Shown: one piece after another, positions 41,689 to 49,894 of the stretch
Position numbering within the stretch: the first letter of the stretch is position 1
Layout: every line of letters starts with the position of its first letter
NCBI RefSeq assembly: GCF_046156265.1
Contig: NZ_JAWDIR010000045.1
Span: 266,888-330,887, forward strand
DNA: 64,000 bases
Direction: 5' to 3'
DNA from: CAMDHY01 sp046156265
Lineage (GTDB): Bacteria; Pseudomonadota; Alphaproteobacteria; Rhizobiales; Segnochrobactraceae
Position numbers and translations under genes: made by a program
Notes under the pieces: generated by a model
Seen by the model: only the letters and a program-made list of their open reading frames with translations
Told to the model about the DNA's origin: nothing
Database searches by the model: none

Positions 41689-42825
41689 TCAGAAAACGCT
41701 GGTCTCGATGATGTCGACGCCGTTGATGCGGTCGACGAGGTAGATCAGCCCGCGCTCGTCGATGGTGACGTCGTTCGACGACGGCCGGTCGGCGCCGACG
41801 GGCGTGTCGGGGATGAAGTGCCCGACCTCCTTCGGCGCGAACGGGTCGGCGATGTCGAACAGGCGCAGGCCGTTGGCGAACCAGGCGAACGGGATGATCG
41901 TGCCGCGGAAGCGCTCGGACGGCTGGTGGCAGCCGGTCATCGGCGGCTGCGGCGAGCCGTCGAGGTCGATGCCGTCGACGCGGATCGTCGAGATCGGGAT
42001 CGGCAGCCGCTCCTCGGTGATGTCGTAGATCCACGCGAACGACGGCGCCGCCGGCCAGAGCTTGGCGACGTCCTCGTCGGCCACCACCATGACGTTGCGG
42101 CCCATCAGCGGCTGCCGGATCGGCAGGCAGGTGTGGGTCGGGTGCGGGAAGGCCGGGCTCGTGTTGAGGCTCGAGACGAGCTTCGGGCGCGCCATGTCCT
42201 CGATGTCGAGGATGAAGAAGCCGTGGTGCCAGTAGCTGACGTAGAGCCGGTTCCCCATCCGCATCGGGTGGTGGCAGCGCGGCGTCACCCAGTCGTCCCA
42301 CGGATAGGGCTCGCCGCCGGCCTTCCACTGGCCGGGGATCCACCAGCGACCGACCTCCTCGGGCTTCGCCGGATCGGCGAGGTCGAGGATCATCGCGATG
42401 TTGCCGACATAGCCCTCGGCCGTCGGCGAGATGTAGGCGTAGCGGCCGTCGAAGTCGTAGCGGTGGACGCCCCGCCCGCCGGTCACCCACTTCGAGATCA
42501 GCTTCGGCGTCGCCGGCTTCGTGACGTCATAGATCGCCAGACCGCCTCCGAAAGCCGGGTCACCGCTCTGGCCGAGCTTCTCATGGTTGACGACCATGAT
42601 GCCGTCCTTCACCCGCACCTTGTGCGAGTGCCAGCCCTGCGGGAGCTCGACGGTGGTGAGCTTGCGCGGGTTGCGCGGGTCGGACACGTCGACGATCGTC
42701 GTGCCGCTCGGCGAGCTCATGTGGCCGATATAGAGGGTCGTGCCGTCGACCCACACCTGCCCGCCGCCGGGGCAGTCGATGTGCGAGACGAGTTGCGTGT
42801 TCTTGCACTTCTGCACGGACGGCAC
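41689..42825 (-). CDS. LVIVD-repeat beta-propeller protein of unknown function
   Basis: The 378-residue protein consists of LVIVD-like repeats, seen as TTIVDVSDPRNPRKL, LAIYDVTKPATPKLIS, AMILDLADPAKPEEVG, FILDIEDMARPKLVSS and LRLFDIADPFAPKEVG, so about six to seven propeller blades. It has no signal peptide and contains histidine/cysteine clusters (RCHHPM, HPTHTCLP, GCHQPSE) that could bind a metal. Resemblance to selenium-binding/methanethiol oxidase proteins is only in fold. The gene lies between cupin dioxygenase and ridA. It begins with GTG. A hydrolase or isomerase role in the pathway is possible but not shown. Confidence 0.8.
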   Translation of the reverse strand: MPSVQKCKNTQLVSHIDCPGGGQVWVDGTTLYIGHMSSPSGTTIVDVSDPRNPRKLTTVELPQGWHSHKVRVKDGIMVVNHEKLGQSGDPAFGGGLAIYDVTKPATPKLISKWVTGGRGVHRYDFDGRYAYISPTAEGYVGNIAMILDLADPAKPEEVGRWWIPGQWKAGGEPYPWDDWVTPRCHHPMRMGNRLYVSYWHHGFFILDIEDMARPKLVSSLNTSPAFPHPTHTCLPIRQPLMGRNVMVVADEDVAKLWPAAPSFAWIYDITEERLPIPISTIRVDGIDLDGSPQPPMTGCHQPSERFRGTIIPFAWFANGLRLFDIADPFAPKEVGHFIPDTPVGADRPSSNDVTIDERGLIYLVDRINGVDIIETSVF

Positions 42826-42934
42826 CCGGGTACGCGAGGGGACGGGAGGCGGGAGTGCGGACGGCCGGCGGACAACCGGCCGCGCGCGGACAGGGCGGGC
42901 GGCCCGCCCTGTCCTCGACGTCGGTCGGTGCCGC

Positions 42935-44086
42935 TCAGAGGATGCGGACGACGTCGCCCTGGGCGTCGCGGCCCCACTTCTTGTAGAGCGCGAAGGCCTT
43001 CTGCGCCGGCTCGTCGCTGGCGACGAACAGGATCGCCGGCTCGGTGGCCGAGCCGTTGACGTGCTCGCACCAGCTCTGGCCGGGCACCGCCAGCGTGTCG
43101 AACTGCTTCCAGTCGTAGCGCTTGCCGTCGACGATCGAGTAGCCGCTGCCCTCGAAGGGGGCGACGAGCAGGCTCGCCGTCTGGCGCAGCGGCATCGTCT
43201 TCTCGCCCGGCCGCAGCATCTGAGCGAAGAAGGTGATCGTCTTGAACACCGGGCCGCCCGTCGTCGGGTCGGTGTACTCGACCATCAGCGCCTCGTAGGG
43301 GTCGCCGTCCCAGTCCTTGTGGCGCTCGAGCACGTCGCGCATCGCATCCCAGCGATAGACGTACATCGGCGACGACAGGCCCGATCCGCGCTTGTGGTCG
43401 ACGAAGCGGGGCGTCAGGCCGCCGTGGCCGTAGACGCGCGCCGAGTAGTCGGCCGGATAGCGCGCCGTCTGCACCTTCTTCGCCACCACCTCGCCGTCGA
43501 CCAGCTCGGTGTAGTGGTGGTCGAAGTGGATGGCGTTCAGCGTCTCGATCAGCGGCAGGTCGAGGACCGAGAGGTTGACCGCCTCCTCGTCGCCGACGGT
43601 GCCGTGGTTGTGCCAGGTGTCGTTCGGCGTCAGCACCATGTCACCCGGGCCGAAGACGATGTCCTCGCCCTGCACGCCGGTGAAGTTGCCCTTGCCGGTC
43701 AGGCCGAAGCGGATGGCGCTCGGCGAGTGCTTGTGCGGCGGCATGATCTCGTTCGGATCATTCAGCCGGTAGGCGGTGTACATCGTCGAGACCGAGGCGC
43801 GCTTCGGCGCCAGGCCCGGATTGATGCAGATCACCGAGCGGCGCTCGCTGTCGTCCATCTTGATGAGGTCGGCGGCGCGGCGCAGCACCGGCTCGATGTC
43901 CTTGGCATATTCCCACACGAAGGGAACGGCCTTCTGGGTCGCCATGAGCTGGCGGACCTCGTCGTTCTCGACGTCGCTCGCCGTCGCCCAGAACGGGAAC
44001 AGGTTCTTGGCGGCGAGATCGTCATAGAGCGACTTCAGTGCAGCCTCGCGGTTGCTGCGGTCGCGGAGCGGCTGGACCACGGACAT
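42935..44086 (-). CDS. Gentisate/salicylate 1,2-dioxygenase-like cupin (candidate pyridine ring-cleaving dioxygenase)
   Basis: The 383-residue bicupin protein resembles gentisate, salicylate and 1-hydroxy-2-naphthoate 1,2-dioxygenases. The N-terminal cupin keeps the Fe(II) ligands H118, H120 (MPPHKHSPSAIRF) and H159 (DTWHNHG), and KHSPSAIRF corresponds to the substrate-arginine strand of gentisate dioxygenases. These enzymes cleave the ring between the OH-bearing and COOH-bearing carbons. 3-Hydroxy-2-methylpyridine-4,5-dicarboxylate has exactly such a neighbouring pair, and the enzyme making it is encoded in the same run. GGGAGG lies 6 bases before the ATG. The substrate assignment is inference; a plain gentisate-type aromatic substrate is the alternative. 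Confidence 0.82.
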   Translation of the reverse strand: MSVVQPLRDRSNREAALKSLYDDLAAKNLFPFWATASDVENDEVRQLMATQKAVPFVWEYAKDIEPVLRRAADLIKMDDSERRSVICINPGLAPKRASVSTMYTAYRLNDPNEIMPPHKHSPSAIRFGLTGKGNFTGVQGEDIVFGPGDMVLTPNDTWHNHGTVGDEEAVNLSVLDLPLIETLNAIHFDHHYTELVDGEVVAKKVQTARYPADYSARVYGHGGLTPRFVDHKRGSGLSSPMYVYRWDAMRDVLERHKDWDGDPYEALMVEYTDPTTGGPVFKTITFFAQMLRPGEKTMPLRQTASLLVAPFEGSGYSIVDGKRYDWKQFDTLAVPGQSWCEHVNGSATEPAILFVASDEPAQKAFALYKKWGRDAQGDVVRIL

Positions 44087-44395
44087 GAGGGACCTCCCGG
44101 CTGGGGGCTTCGACGAAGCCCTGACCATAGCGCCGACCATAAGCCGGCTGGTTTCGACCATCAACCCAAAAAATGGCCGGAGCGGTCGCCTCCACCGGCC
44201 TTCGTCACACCCTTGGCGGCGGCCCGGCGGCCCCGTTCGTCGGATGCCCAGAACTCCAGCCATTCTGCGGCCCGGAGCCCCGTCCTGCGACGCCGCCCGA
44301 CGCCCTCCGGCAGGCCCGGGCTGCGGCCGCGACCGATCGCGACCAAACTCTCGACCAATTCCAGCCAGCAGCCCGCCGGCCCGCCGTTCCGCGGC
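44087..44395 (-). promoter_or_regulatory. 309-base gap with candidate promoter and palindrome before the cupin gene
   Basis: On the minus strand TTGATG (44164-44159) and TATGGT (44141-44136) with a 17-base spacer make a plausible promoter. A 17-base odd palindrome GGGCTTCG-A-CGAAGCCC (44105-44121) lies in the expected leader, about 19 bases before the ATG, and could be an operator or hairpin. From 44170 to 44395 I see nothing beyond GC-rich sequence. Confidence 0.4.
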
Positions 44396-46060
44396 TCAGG
44401 CCGCGGCGCGTGCGGCCGTCGCCGGCTCGACCGGGGCCAGCGTCTTGCGGCCGCGGATGAGGTCGGCGGCGCGCTCGGCGATCATCACCACCGGCGCATT
44501 GATGTTGCCGGTGACGAGGTCCGGCATCACCGAGGCGTCGACGACACGCAGCCCGCGGACACCGCGGACGCGCAGTTCCTGGTCCACCACCGCCGCCGGA
44601 TCGTCGTCGGTGCCCATCCGGCAGGTGCCGAGCGGGTGGTGGACGGTGATCGAGGTCTTGCGGATGTGACCGTCGATGTCGGCGTCGCTGGTCTTGGCCG
44701 AACCCGGCGCGAACTCGGCGGCGACGAAGGGCTGCAGCGCCGCGTGGGCGGCGATGTCGCGGGCGATCTTGATGCCGGTGCGCAGCGCCGTCCAGTCGGC
44801 GGTGGCGGCGAGGAAGTTCTGGTGGATGCGCGGCGCCGCCGACGGGTCGGCCGAGGCCAGCCGGACCGCGCCGCGGCTTTCCGGGTGCAGCAGCACGAGG
44901 CGAGTCGCGAAGCCGTCCGGGAACGGCTCCTTGAACGGCTTCATGTAGGGCCAGGCGCCGAGCGGGGCGGCCGTGAACAGGTACTGCAGGTCCGGCAGCG
45001 GCTTGTCGGGAGCGCTCTTGATGAAGGCGGTGATGCCGCCCGGCACGTCGGAGGCGAAGCCCTTGCCGAACAGATAGGCGTTCGCCAGCGCCGGCACGAT
45101 GCGGTCGAAGCGCATCGCCCGGTGGAACGGCCCCGGCTCCTTGCGGCGATACATCAGGATCACCGAGACGTGGTCCTGCAGGTTCTTGCCGACGCCTGGC
45201 AGCGCCACGCGCGCCTCGATGCCGTGGGCGGAAAGCTCCGCGGGATCGCCGATGCCAGACAGCATCAGGAGCTGCGGCGAGTTGATGACGCCGCCGGCGA
45301 GGATGACCTCGCAGTTCGCCCTGACCCGGTGGGTCTCGCCGGCCCGCACATAGTCGAGGCCGACGCAGCGGTCGCCCTCGAAGACGAGGCCGGTGACCAT
45401 CGCCTCCACCGTGACGGTGAGGTTCGCGCGCTTCAGTGCCGGCTTCAGGTAAGCGGTGGCGGTGCTCGACCGGCGGCCGTCGCGGATCGACATCTGCAGC
45501 CGGCCGAAGCCCTCCTGGTGGGCGCCGTTGTAGTCGTCGGTCCAGCCGTAGCCGAGGCCGCGCCCGGCGGTGGCGAAGGCGTCGACCAGCGGGTCGGCGT
45601 ACTTGCAGGTCTGCACGCCGATCGGCCCGTCGCCGCCGCGATAGGCGTTGGCGCCGCCTTCCCAGCGCTCCTGCTTGCGGAAGTAGGGCAGCGCGCTCTC
45701 GTAGCCCCACTCCTTCAGGCCGTAGTCGGACGCCCAGCGGGCATAGTCGCCGCGGTTGCCACGCACCCACGCCATGGCGTTGGTGGAGGACGAGCCGCCG
45801 ATCACCTTGCCGCGGGCGCACTCGACGGCGCGGCCATCGACGTTCGCCTCCGGCTCGCAGAAATAGTTCCAGTCGTGCAGGCGGTGCTGCAGGATGCGGC
45901 CCCAGCCGAGCGGGATGTGGATCCACGGGTCGCGGTCCCAGCCGCCGGCCTCGAGCAGCAGCACGGTCGCCGTGCCGTCCTCGGACAGCCGGTTCGCCAG
46001 CGTGCAGCCGGCCGACCCGGCGCCCACCACCACGTAGTCGTAGCCCGCACCGTCCCGCAT
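44396..46060 (-). CDS. GMC-family flavoprotein, probable 4-pyridoxate dehydrogenase
   Basis: The 554-residue protein is a glucose-methanol-choline oxidoreductase: FAD motif VVVGAGSAGCTLANRLSEDG near residue 10, GGSSSTNAMAWVRG, and the C-terminal catalytic HHPLGTCRMG. 4-Pyridoxate dehydrogenase of M. loti, which makes the 5-formyl compound used by the dehydrogenase at 36.7 kb, belongs to this family. Choline or alcohol dehydrogenase activity cannot be excluded by sequence. The start is uncertain: ATG 46060 is used here, GTG 46066 and ATG 46126 are in frame. It is divergent from the GntR gene, with a shared operator, and heads the minus-strand run. Confidence 0.72.
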   Translation of the reverse strand: MRDGAGYDYVVVGAGSAGCTLANRLSEDGTATVLLLEAGGWDRDPWIHIPLGWGRILQHRLHDWNYFCEPEANVDGRAVECARGKVIGGSSSTNAMAWVRGNRGDYARWASDYGLKEWGYESALPYFRKQERWEGGANAYRGGDGPIGVQTCKYADPLVDAFATAGRGLGYGWTDDYNGAHQEGFGRLQMSIRDGRRSSTATAYLKPALKRANLTVTVEAMVTGLVFEGDRCVGLDYVRAGETHRVRANCEVILAGGVINSPQLLMLSGIGDPAELSAHGIEARVALPGVGKNLQDHVSVILMYRRKEPGPFHRAMRFDRIVPALANAYLFGKGFASDVPGGITAFIKSAPDKPLPDLQYLFTAAPLGAWPYMKPFKEPFPDGFATRLVLLHPESRGAVRLASADPSAAPRIHQNFLAATADWTALRTGIKIARDIAAHAALQPFVAAEFAPGSAKTSDADIDGHIRKTSITVHHPLGTCRMGTDDDPAAVVDQELRVRGVRGLRVVDASVMPDLVTGNINAPVVMIAERAADLIRGRKTLAPVEPATAARAAA

Positions 46061-46152
46061 CCGCACCCACCCGATCGCACCGTCCGGCGCCGCCCTGGCA
46101 CCGATCCGAGTGGCCAACTCGACCATTGAGCAACCAAACTTGTCAACCATCA

Positions 46153-46179
46153 TCTCCGAACCGTATAAACGGTTGGAGA
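46153..46179. promoter_or_regulatory. Palindromic operator between the GMC gene and gntR
   Basis: A perfect inverted repeat AACCGT-ATAA-ACGGTT (46159-46174) extends outward to TCTCC on the left and GGAGA on the right with a one-base offset. The TATA centre may also serve as a -10 element. Size and symmetry fit a dimeric GntR/FadR-type repressor, whose gene starts 71 bases away. Confidence 0.65.
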
Positions 46180-46244
46180 TTGGTCGAGTCGTGGCGGCGT
46201 CCGCCGCAGCCCGGCCAGACCGGCGACGGGACGGGAAGGATCGC

Positions 46245-46979
46245 ATGACGGGGGCGATGCACGAACCACGCGCGACGGCACTGCACGACGCGTCACGACA
46301 CGCATCGGACGACGCTATCGACGGAGCCGCGGAGGTTTCGATGGAGACCATCCTCGAGACCGTGCGCACCGTGCTCGCCGCCGACGGCGCCGTTCCCTCC
46401 GAGCGCGCGCTCGCCGAGCAGCTCGGCGTCAAGCGCCACCGCGTCCGCCTCGCGCTGGAAACGCTGCGCGGCGCCGGCGAGCTCGGCCCGGCCAAGGCCG
46501 GCCGGCGCGCCGCGACCCCGCTCTCCCACGACGAGGCGCTCATCCGCGTCACCAACCCGATCGAGGTGATCGAGCTGCGCTTCATGCTGGAGCCGGCGCT
46601 CGCCCGCCTCGCCGCGCTGCGCGCCTCGCCCTTCGAGATCCAGCGCATCGTGCTGTCCGCCTCGACGCCACCCGGCACCGGCTACGGCACCGCCGACTTC
46701 GCCTTCCACCGGGCGGTCGCCGTTGGTGCCCGCAACGGCCTCGCCGTCGAGCTCTACCGGCTGCTGCGCCAGGTCGGCACCGATGCGCGCGTCCGCGTCG
46801 GCGAATCGAGCACGGCCTGCCCGAAGCGCCTCGCCCGCCGCGACGCCGAGCACCGCGCCATCGCCGACGCCATCTCGACGCGCGACCCCGAGGCGGCCGA
46901 GCAGGCGATGCGCGCCCATCTCGCCGCCGTGCAGCGGCAGATCATGGAGCGCCTGTCGCCCGGCCTCACCGCCGCCTGA
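46245..46979 (+). CDS. GntR-family transcriptional regulator (FadR/FCD subgroup)
   Basis: The 244-residue protein has a winged-helix domain at about residues 30-85 (PSERALAEQLGVKRHRVRLA) and an all-helical FCD ligand domain (FMLEPALARLAALRA, DFAFHRAVAVGARN, RRDAEHRAIADAI). In this subgroup His and Asp residues often bind a metal and an organic acid effector. GGAAGGATCGC precedes the ATG. It lies between two GMC genes and diverges from one of them over a palindromic operator, so it probably controls the B6 genes in response to a pathway acid. The first 30 residues are low in complexity. Confidence 0.88.
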   Translation: MTGAMHEPRATALHDASRHASDDAIDGAAEVSMETILETVRTVLAADGAVPSERALAEQLGVKRHRVRLALETLRGAGELGPAKAGRRAATPLSHDEALIRVTNPIEVIELRFMLEPALARLAALRASPFEIQRIVLSASTPPGTGYGTADFAFHRAVAVGARNGLAVELYRLLRQVGTDARVRVGESSTACPKRLARRDAEHRAIADAISTRDPEAAEQAMRAHLAAVQRQIMERLSPGLTAA

Positions 46980-47148
46980 CGACGCGCCCGACCGGTCCAC
47001 CACGGCGCCCGCCGGCAGCCGAGCCCGACTGCATCCCGGAGGCGCGCATCGGCGTGCGCCCGTGACCATCGCGACCAGGCCACCGTCCTTCGCGATCGCC
47101 TGCCTTCACCACCGCCTGCTCACCATCGCCTTTCTGGGGACATCCGCG

Positions 47149-48690
47149 ATGCAGCCGCCCGCCGAGGTCGACGTTCTCGTCATCGGCGCCGGAACCGCCG
47201 GTTCCGTCGTCGCCGCCCGCCTCTCCGAAGACCCGTCGCGCCGCGTCTGCCTGCTGGAAGCGGGCGACTGGCCGACCGATCCCGACGTCGCCAATCCGGC
47301 GATGTGGCCGCTGCTGCAGGGCCGTCCCTACGACTGGGCCTACGAGACGGTGCCGCAGGCCGGCACCGCCGGTCGCGTCCACGCCTGGCCGCGCGGCCGC
47401 ATGATGGGCGGATCGAGCGGCCTCAACGCCATGGCGCACGTCCGCGGCCATCCCGACGATTTCGACGCCTGGGCCGCGGTCGCCGGCCCGCGCTGGTCGC
47501 ACGCCGGCCTGCTGCCGGGCTTCCTCCGTTCGGAACGCTTCTCCGGCGGCGCCTCCGAGGCGCATGGCGGCGACGGCCCCTTCGACGTCACGCTGCCGTC
47601 CGACGAGGTGAGCCCATTGGTGCGCGCCTACATGGCGGCGGGCGAAGCGCTCGGCGCGCCGAAACTCGGCGATCACAATCTCGGCCCGCTCTGCGGCACG
47701 GCGCCGAACTCGCTGAATATCGCCCGCGGCCGGCGCGTCACGTTGGCCGATGCCTATCTCGCCGGCCTGAGTGAGCGAGCGAACCTCACCATCGTCACCG
47801 GCGCCCGCGTCGACCGCCTCGCCGTCGCCGGCGGCCGCATCGGTCCGGTGACGGTGCGGCTCGCCGACGGCACGACCTTCACCATCCGCGCCGCGACCGT
47901 CGTGCTCTCGACCGGCGCCGTCGCCTCGCCGCTGATGCTGATGCGCTCCGGCATCGGTGACCCGGACGACCTCGCCCGTTTCGGCATCGCCTGCACCGTG
48001 CCGCTGCCGGCCGTCGGCCAGAACCTGCACGACCACCTTCTCATTGCCGGCAACGTCTACCGCGCCCACCGTCCGATCCCGGCGACGAAGCTGCAGCACT
48101 CGGAATCGCTGATGTATCTGCACAGCGACGACCTCTCCCGCGCCGACGGCAGCCCCGACGTCGTGCTCGGCTGCGTCGTCGTGCCCGCCGTCTCCGAGTG
48201 CTTCGAGCGCCCGGTGGCCGGCACCGCCTACACGCTGCTCGCCGGCGCCTGCCATCCGACGAGCCGCGGCTCGATCCGGCTGTCGGGCCCGAACCCGGAC
48301 GACGCGCCGATCATCGACCCCGCCTATCTCGCCACCGAGGCCGACCGCGCGGGATTCCGCGCGGCCCTGCGCACCGCCCGCGCCGTGGGACACGCGGAGC
48401 CGCTCGACGCCTGGCGCGAGGCGGAGCTCCTGCCCGGTCCGGAAACCGACGACGACGCCGCCCTCGACGCCTTCATCGCCCGCGCCGTCATCACCCACCA
48501 CCACCCGGTCGGCACCTGCAGCATGGGCCGTGACGAGCGCGCCGTCGTCGACGCCGACCTTCGCGTGCGCGGCCTCGACAACCTCTTCGTCGTCGACGCC
48601 GCGGTGATCCCGAAGCTGACCGCCGGCCCCGTCAACGCCGCCGTGGTGGCGATCGCGGAGACGTTCGCGGAGTACTTTCCGCGACTCTGA
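47149..48690 (+). CDS. Pyridoxine 4-oxidase (GMC family)
   Basis: Pyridoxine 4-oxidase converts pyridoxine to pyridoxal using FAD and O2. The 513-residue protein has VLVIGAGTAGSVVAARLSED near the N-terminus, GRMMGGSSGLNAMAHVRGHP and catalytic THHHPVGTCSMG. Stretches LLEAGDWPTDPDV, LLQGRPYDWAYETVPQ, GTAGRVHAWPRGR and KLQHSESLMYLHSDD match the M. loti enzyme as I recall it and are not general GMC features. GGGGA lies about 10 bases before the ATG. It is 169 bases downstream of gntR on the same strand. Its product feeds the dehydrogenase at 25.2 kb. Confidence 0.8.
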   Translation: MQPPAEVDVLVIGAGTAGSVVAARLSEDPSRRVCLLEAGDWPTDPDVANPAMWPLLQGRPYDWAYETVPQAGTAGRVHAWPRGRMMGGSSGLNAMAHVRGHPDDFDAWAAVAGPRWSHAGLLPGFLRSERFSGGASEAHGGDGPFDVTLPSDEVSPLVRAYMAAGEALGAPKLGDHNLGPLCGTAPNSLNIARGRRVTLADAYLAGLSERANLTIVTGARVDRLAVAGGRIGPVTVRLADGTTFTIRAATVVLSTGAVASPLMLMRSGIGDPDDLARFGIACTVPLPAVGQNLHDHLLIAGNVYRAHRPIPATKLQHSESLMYLHSDDLSRADGSPDVVLGCVVVPAVSECFERPVAGTAYTLLAGACHPTSRGSIRLSGPNPDDAPIIDPAYLATEADRAGFRAALRTARAVGHAEPLDAWREAELLPGPETDDDAALDAFIARAVITHHHPVGTCSMGRDERAVVDADLRVRGLDNLFVVDAAVIPKLTAGPVNAAVVAIAETFAEYFPRL

Positions 48691-48731
48691 GGCACGCCTG
48701 CGGGCCTGCCGATCGCGCAAACCTCTCCTCC

Positions 48732-48822
48732 GTCATCGCCCGGCTCGACCGGGCGATCCATCCCGAGCGCAAACGCCGCCTTGGTGCCGGGGATGGATGG
48801 CCCGGTCGAGCCGGGCCATGAC
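48732..48822. repeat. REPIN-like palindromic repeat, copy C
   Basis: Third copy of the element at 27.2-27.5 kb: it starts GTCATCGCCCGGCTCGACC and ends GGTCGAGCCGGGCCATGAC with a diverged 30-base centre. It sits in the 216-base gap between the oxidase and the LysR gene. The B6 island is thus flanked at one end and interrupted at the other by the same repeat. Confidence 0.75.
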
Positions 48823-48906
48823 GACTTGGCGGGGGCGTGCAAGCGCCCTTCCCTCGCCGCCGCAACCGGTTAGGCTCGCCTGCGCGATCCCGCGCCGGAC
48901 GGCCCG

Positions 48907-49824
48907 ATGTTCTCCCTCCGCCAGCTCCAGTATTTCGTCGCCGTCGCCGAGAACGGCTCGCTGACGCGGGCGGCTCACCAGCTGTCGATGTCGCTGTCGA
49001 CGCTGACGGAGGCGGTGCACGCGCTCGAGCAGGATCTCGGGCTGAAGCTCGTGGAGCGCCATCCGCGCGGGGTGCAGCTGACCCTGAAGGGCCAGCAGTT
49101 CCTCCGCCACGCCACCAAGATCCTCGCCGACGTCGCCGACGCCCGCCGCACGGTGGCCGAGGAGGGCACCGCGCTCTCCGGCACGCTGCAGATCGGTGTC
49201 ACGGCGCTCGTCGCCGGCTACGTCTTCTCAGACCTCCTCGCCCGCTACCGCCGCGCCCATCCGGCCGTCGCCGTCTCGGCGGTGGAGGACGGGCGCGACT
49301 ATCTCGAGCACCTCCTCGTCAACGGCGAGCTCGATGTCGCCGTCGTCGTGCAGCCGCGGGCACGGCCGGCGCGGGAAACGCAGGCGCTCGAGACGGAGGT
49401 GATGGAGGTATCGCCCTACCGTTTGTGGCTGCCGCTCGGCCACCGGCTCGCCGAGGAGGCGGAGGTGTCGCTGTCGGCGATCGCCCGCGAGCGCCAGATC
49501 GTGCTCACCGTCGACGAGATCGAGGCCACCGCCGACGCCCACTGGCGTGCCCATGGCCAGCGCCCGCCGGTCGCGTTCCGCACCCGCTCGGTGGAGGCCG
49601 TGCGCTCGCTCGTCGCCACCGGCGCCGGCGTCGCCATCCTGCCGGACCTCGTCTACCGGCCGTGGTCGCTGGAGGGCGACCGCATCGAGGCCCGCCCGAT
49701 CGCGGAGGCGTTGCCCACCGTGGAGGTCGGCCTCGCCTGGCGCCGCGGCGCTCCGCTTCCCCGCACGGCGCGGGATTTCGTGGCGGTGGCGCGGGCGCTC
49801 AGGGCGGCGCGGGCGCGAGGGTGA
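48907..49824 (+). CDS. LysR-family transcriptional regulator
   Basis: The 305-residue protein has the LysR winged helix at residues 1-60 (MFSLRQLQYFVAVAENGSLT, SMSLSTLTEAVHALEQDLG) and a periplasmic-binding-type effector domain (LSGTLQIGVTALVAGYVFSD). Typical members activate a neighbouring operon in response to an aromatic or organic acid. It follows the oxidase gene after a repeat copy and precedes the toxin-antitoxin genes. Target and effector are unknown. The end RALRAARARG is low in complexity. Confidence 0.9.
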   Translation: MFSLRQLQYFVAVAENGSLTRAAHQLSMSLSTLTEAVHALEQDLGLKLVERHPRGVQLTLKGQQFLRHATKILADVADARRTVAEEGTALSGTLQIGVTALVAGYVFSDLLARYRRAHPAVAVSAVEDGRDYLEHLLVNGELDVAVVVQPRARPARETQALETEVMEVSPYRLWLPLGHRLAEEAEVSLSAIARERQIVLTVDEIEATADAHWRAHGQRPPVAFRTRSVEAVRSLVATGAGVAILPDLVYRPWSLEGDRIEARPIAEALPTVEVGLAWRRGAPLPRTARDFVAVARALRAARARG

Positions 49825-49846
49825 CCGGCGAGCGGTGCAACACCTT

Positions 49847-49883
49847 GCGCAGCGACCCCGGCGAGTTATATTTCAGTATAACT
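49847..49883 (+). promoter_or_regulatory. Promoter and autoregulatory palindrome of the PemIK-like pair
   Basis: TTGCGC (49847-49852) with a 16-base gap to TATATT (49868 onward in the left arm) can serve as promoter. A perfect 7-base inverted repeat AGTTATA-TTTCAG-TATAACT (49864-49883) overlaps the -10 and ends 11 bases before the antitoxin ATG, the usual place for an antitoxin operator. Confidence 0.55.
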
Positions 49884-49894
49884 TGGAGGCGAAT

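Noticed and set aside
44396..46060. Choline dehydrogenase (betA)
   Set aside because: Same GMC family, but no betaine-aldehyde dehydrogenase or choline genes nearby; the neighbours fit 4-pyridoxate dehydrogenase better.
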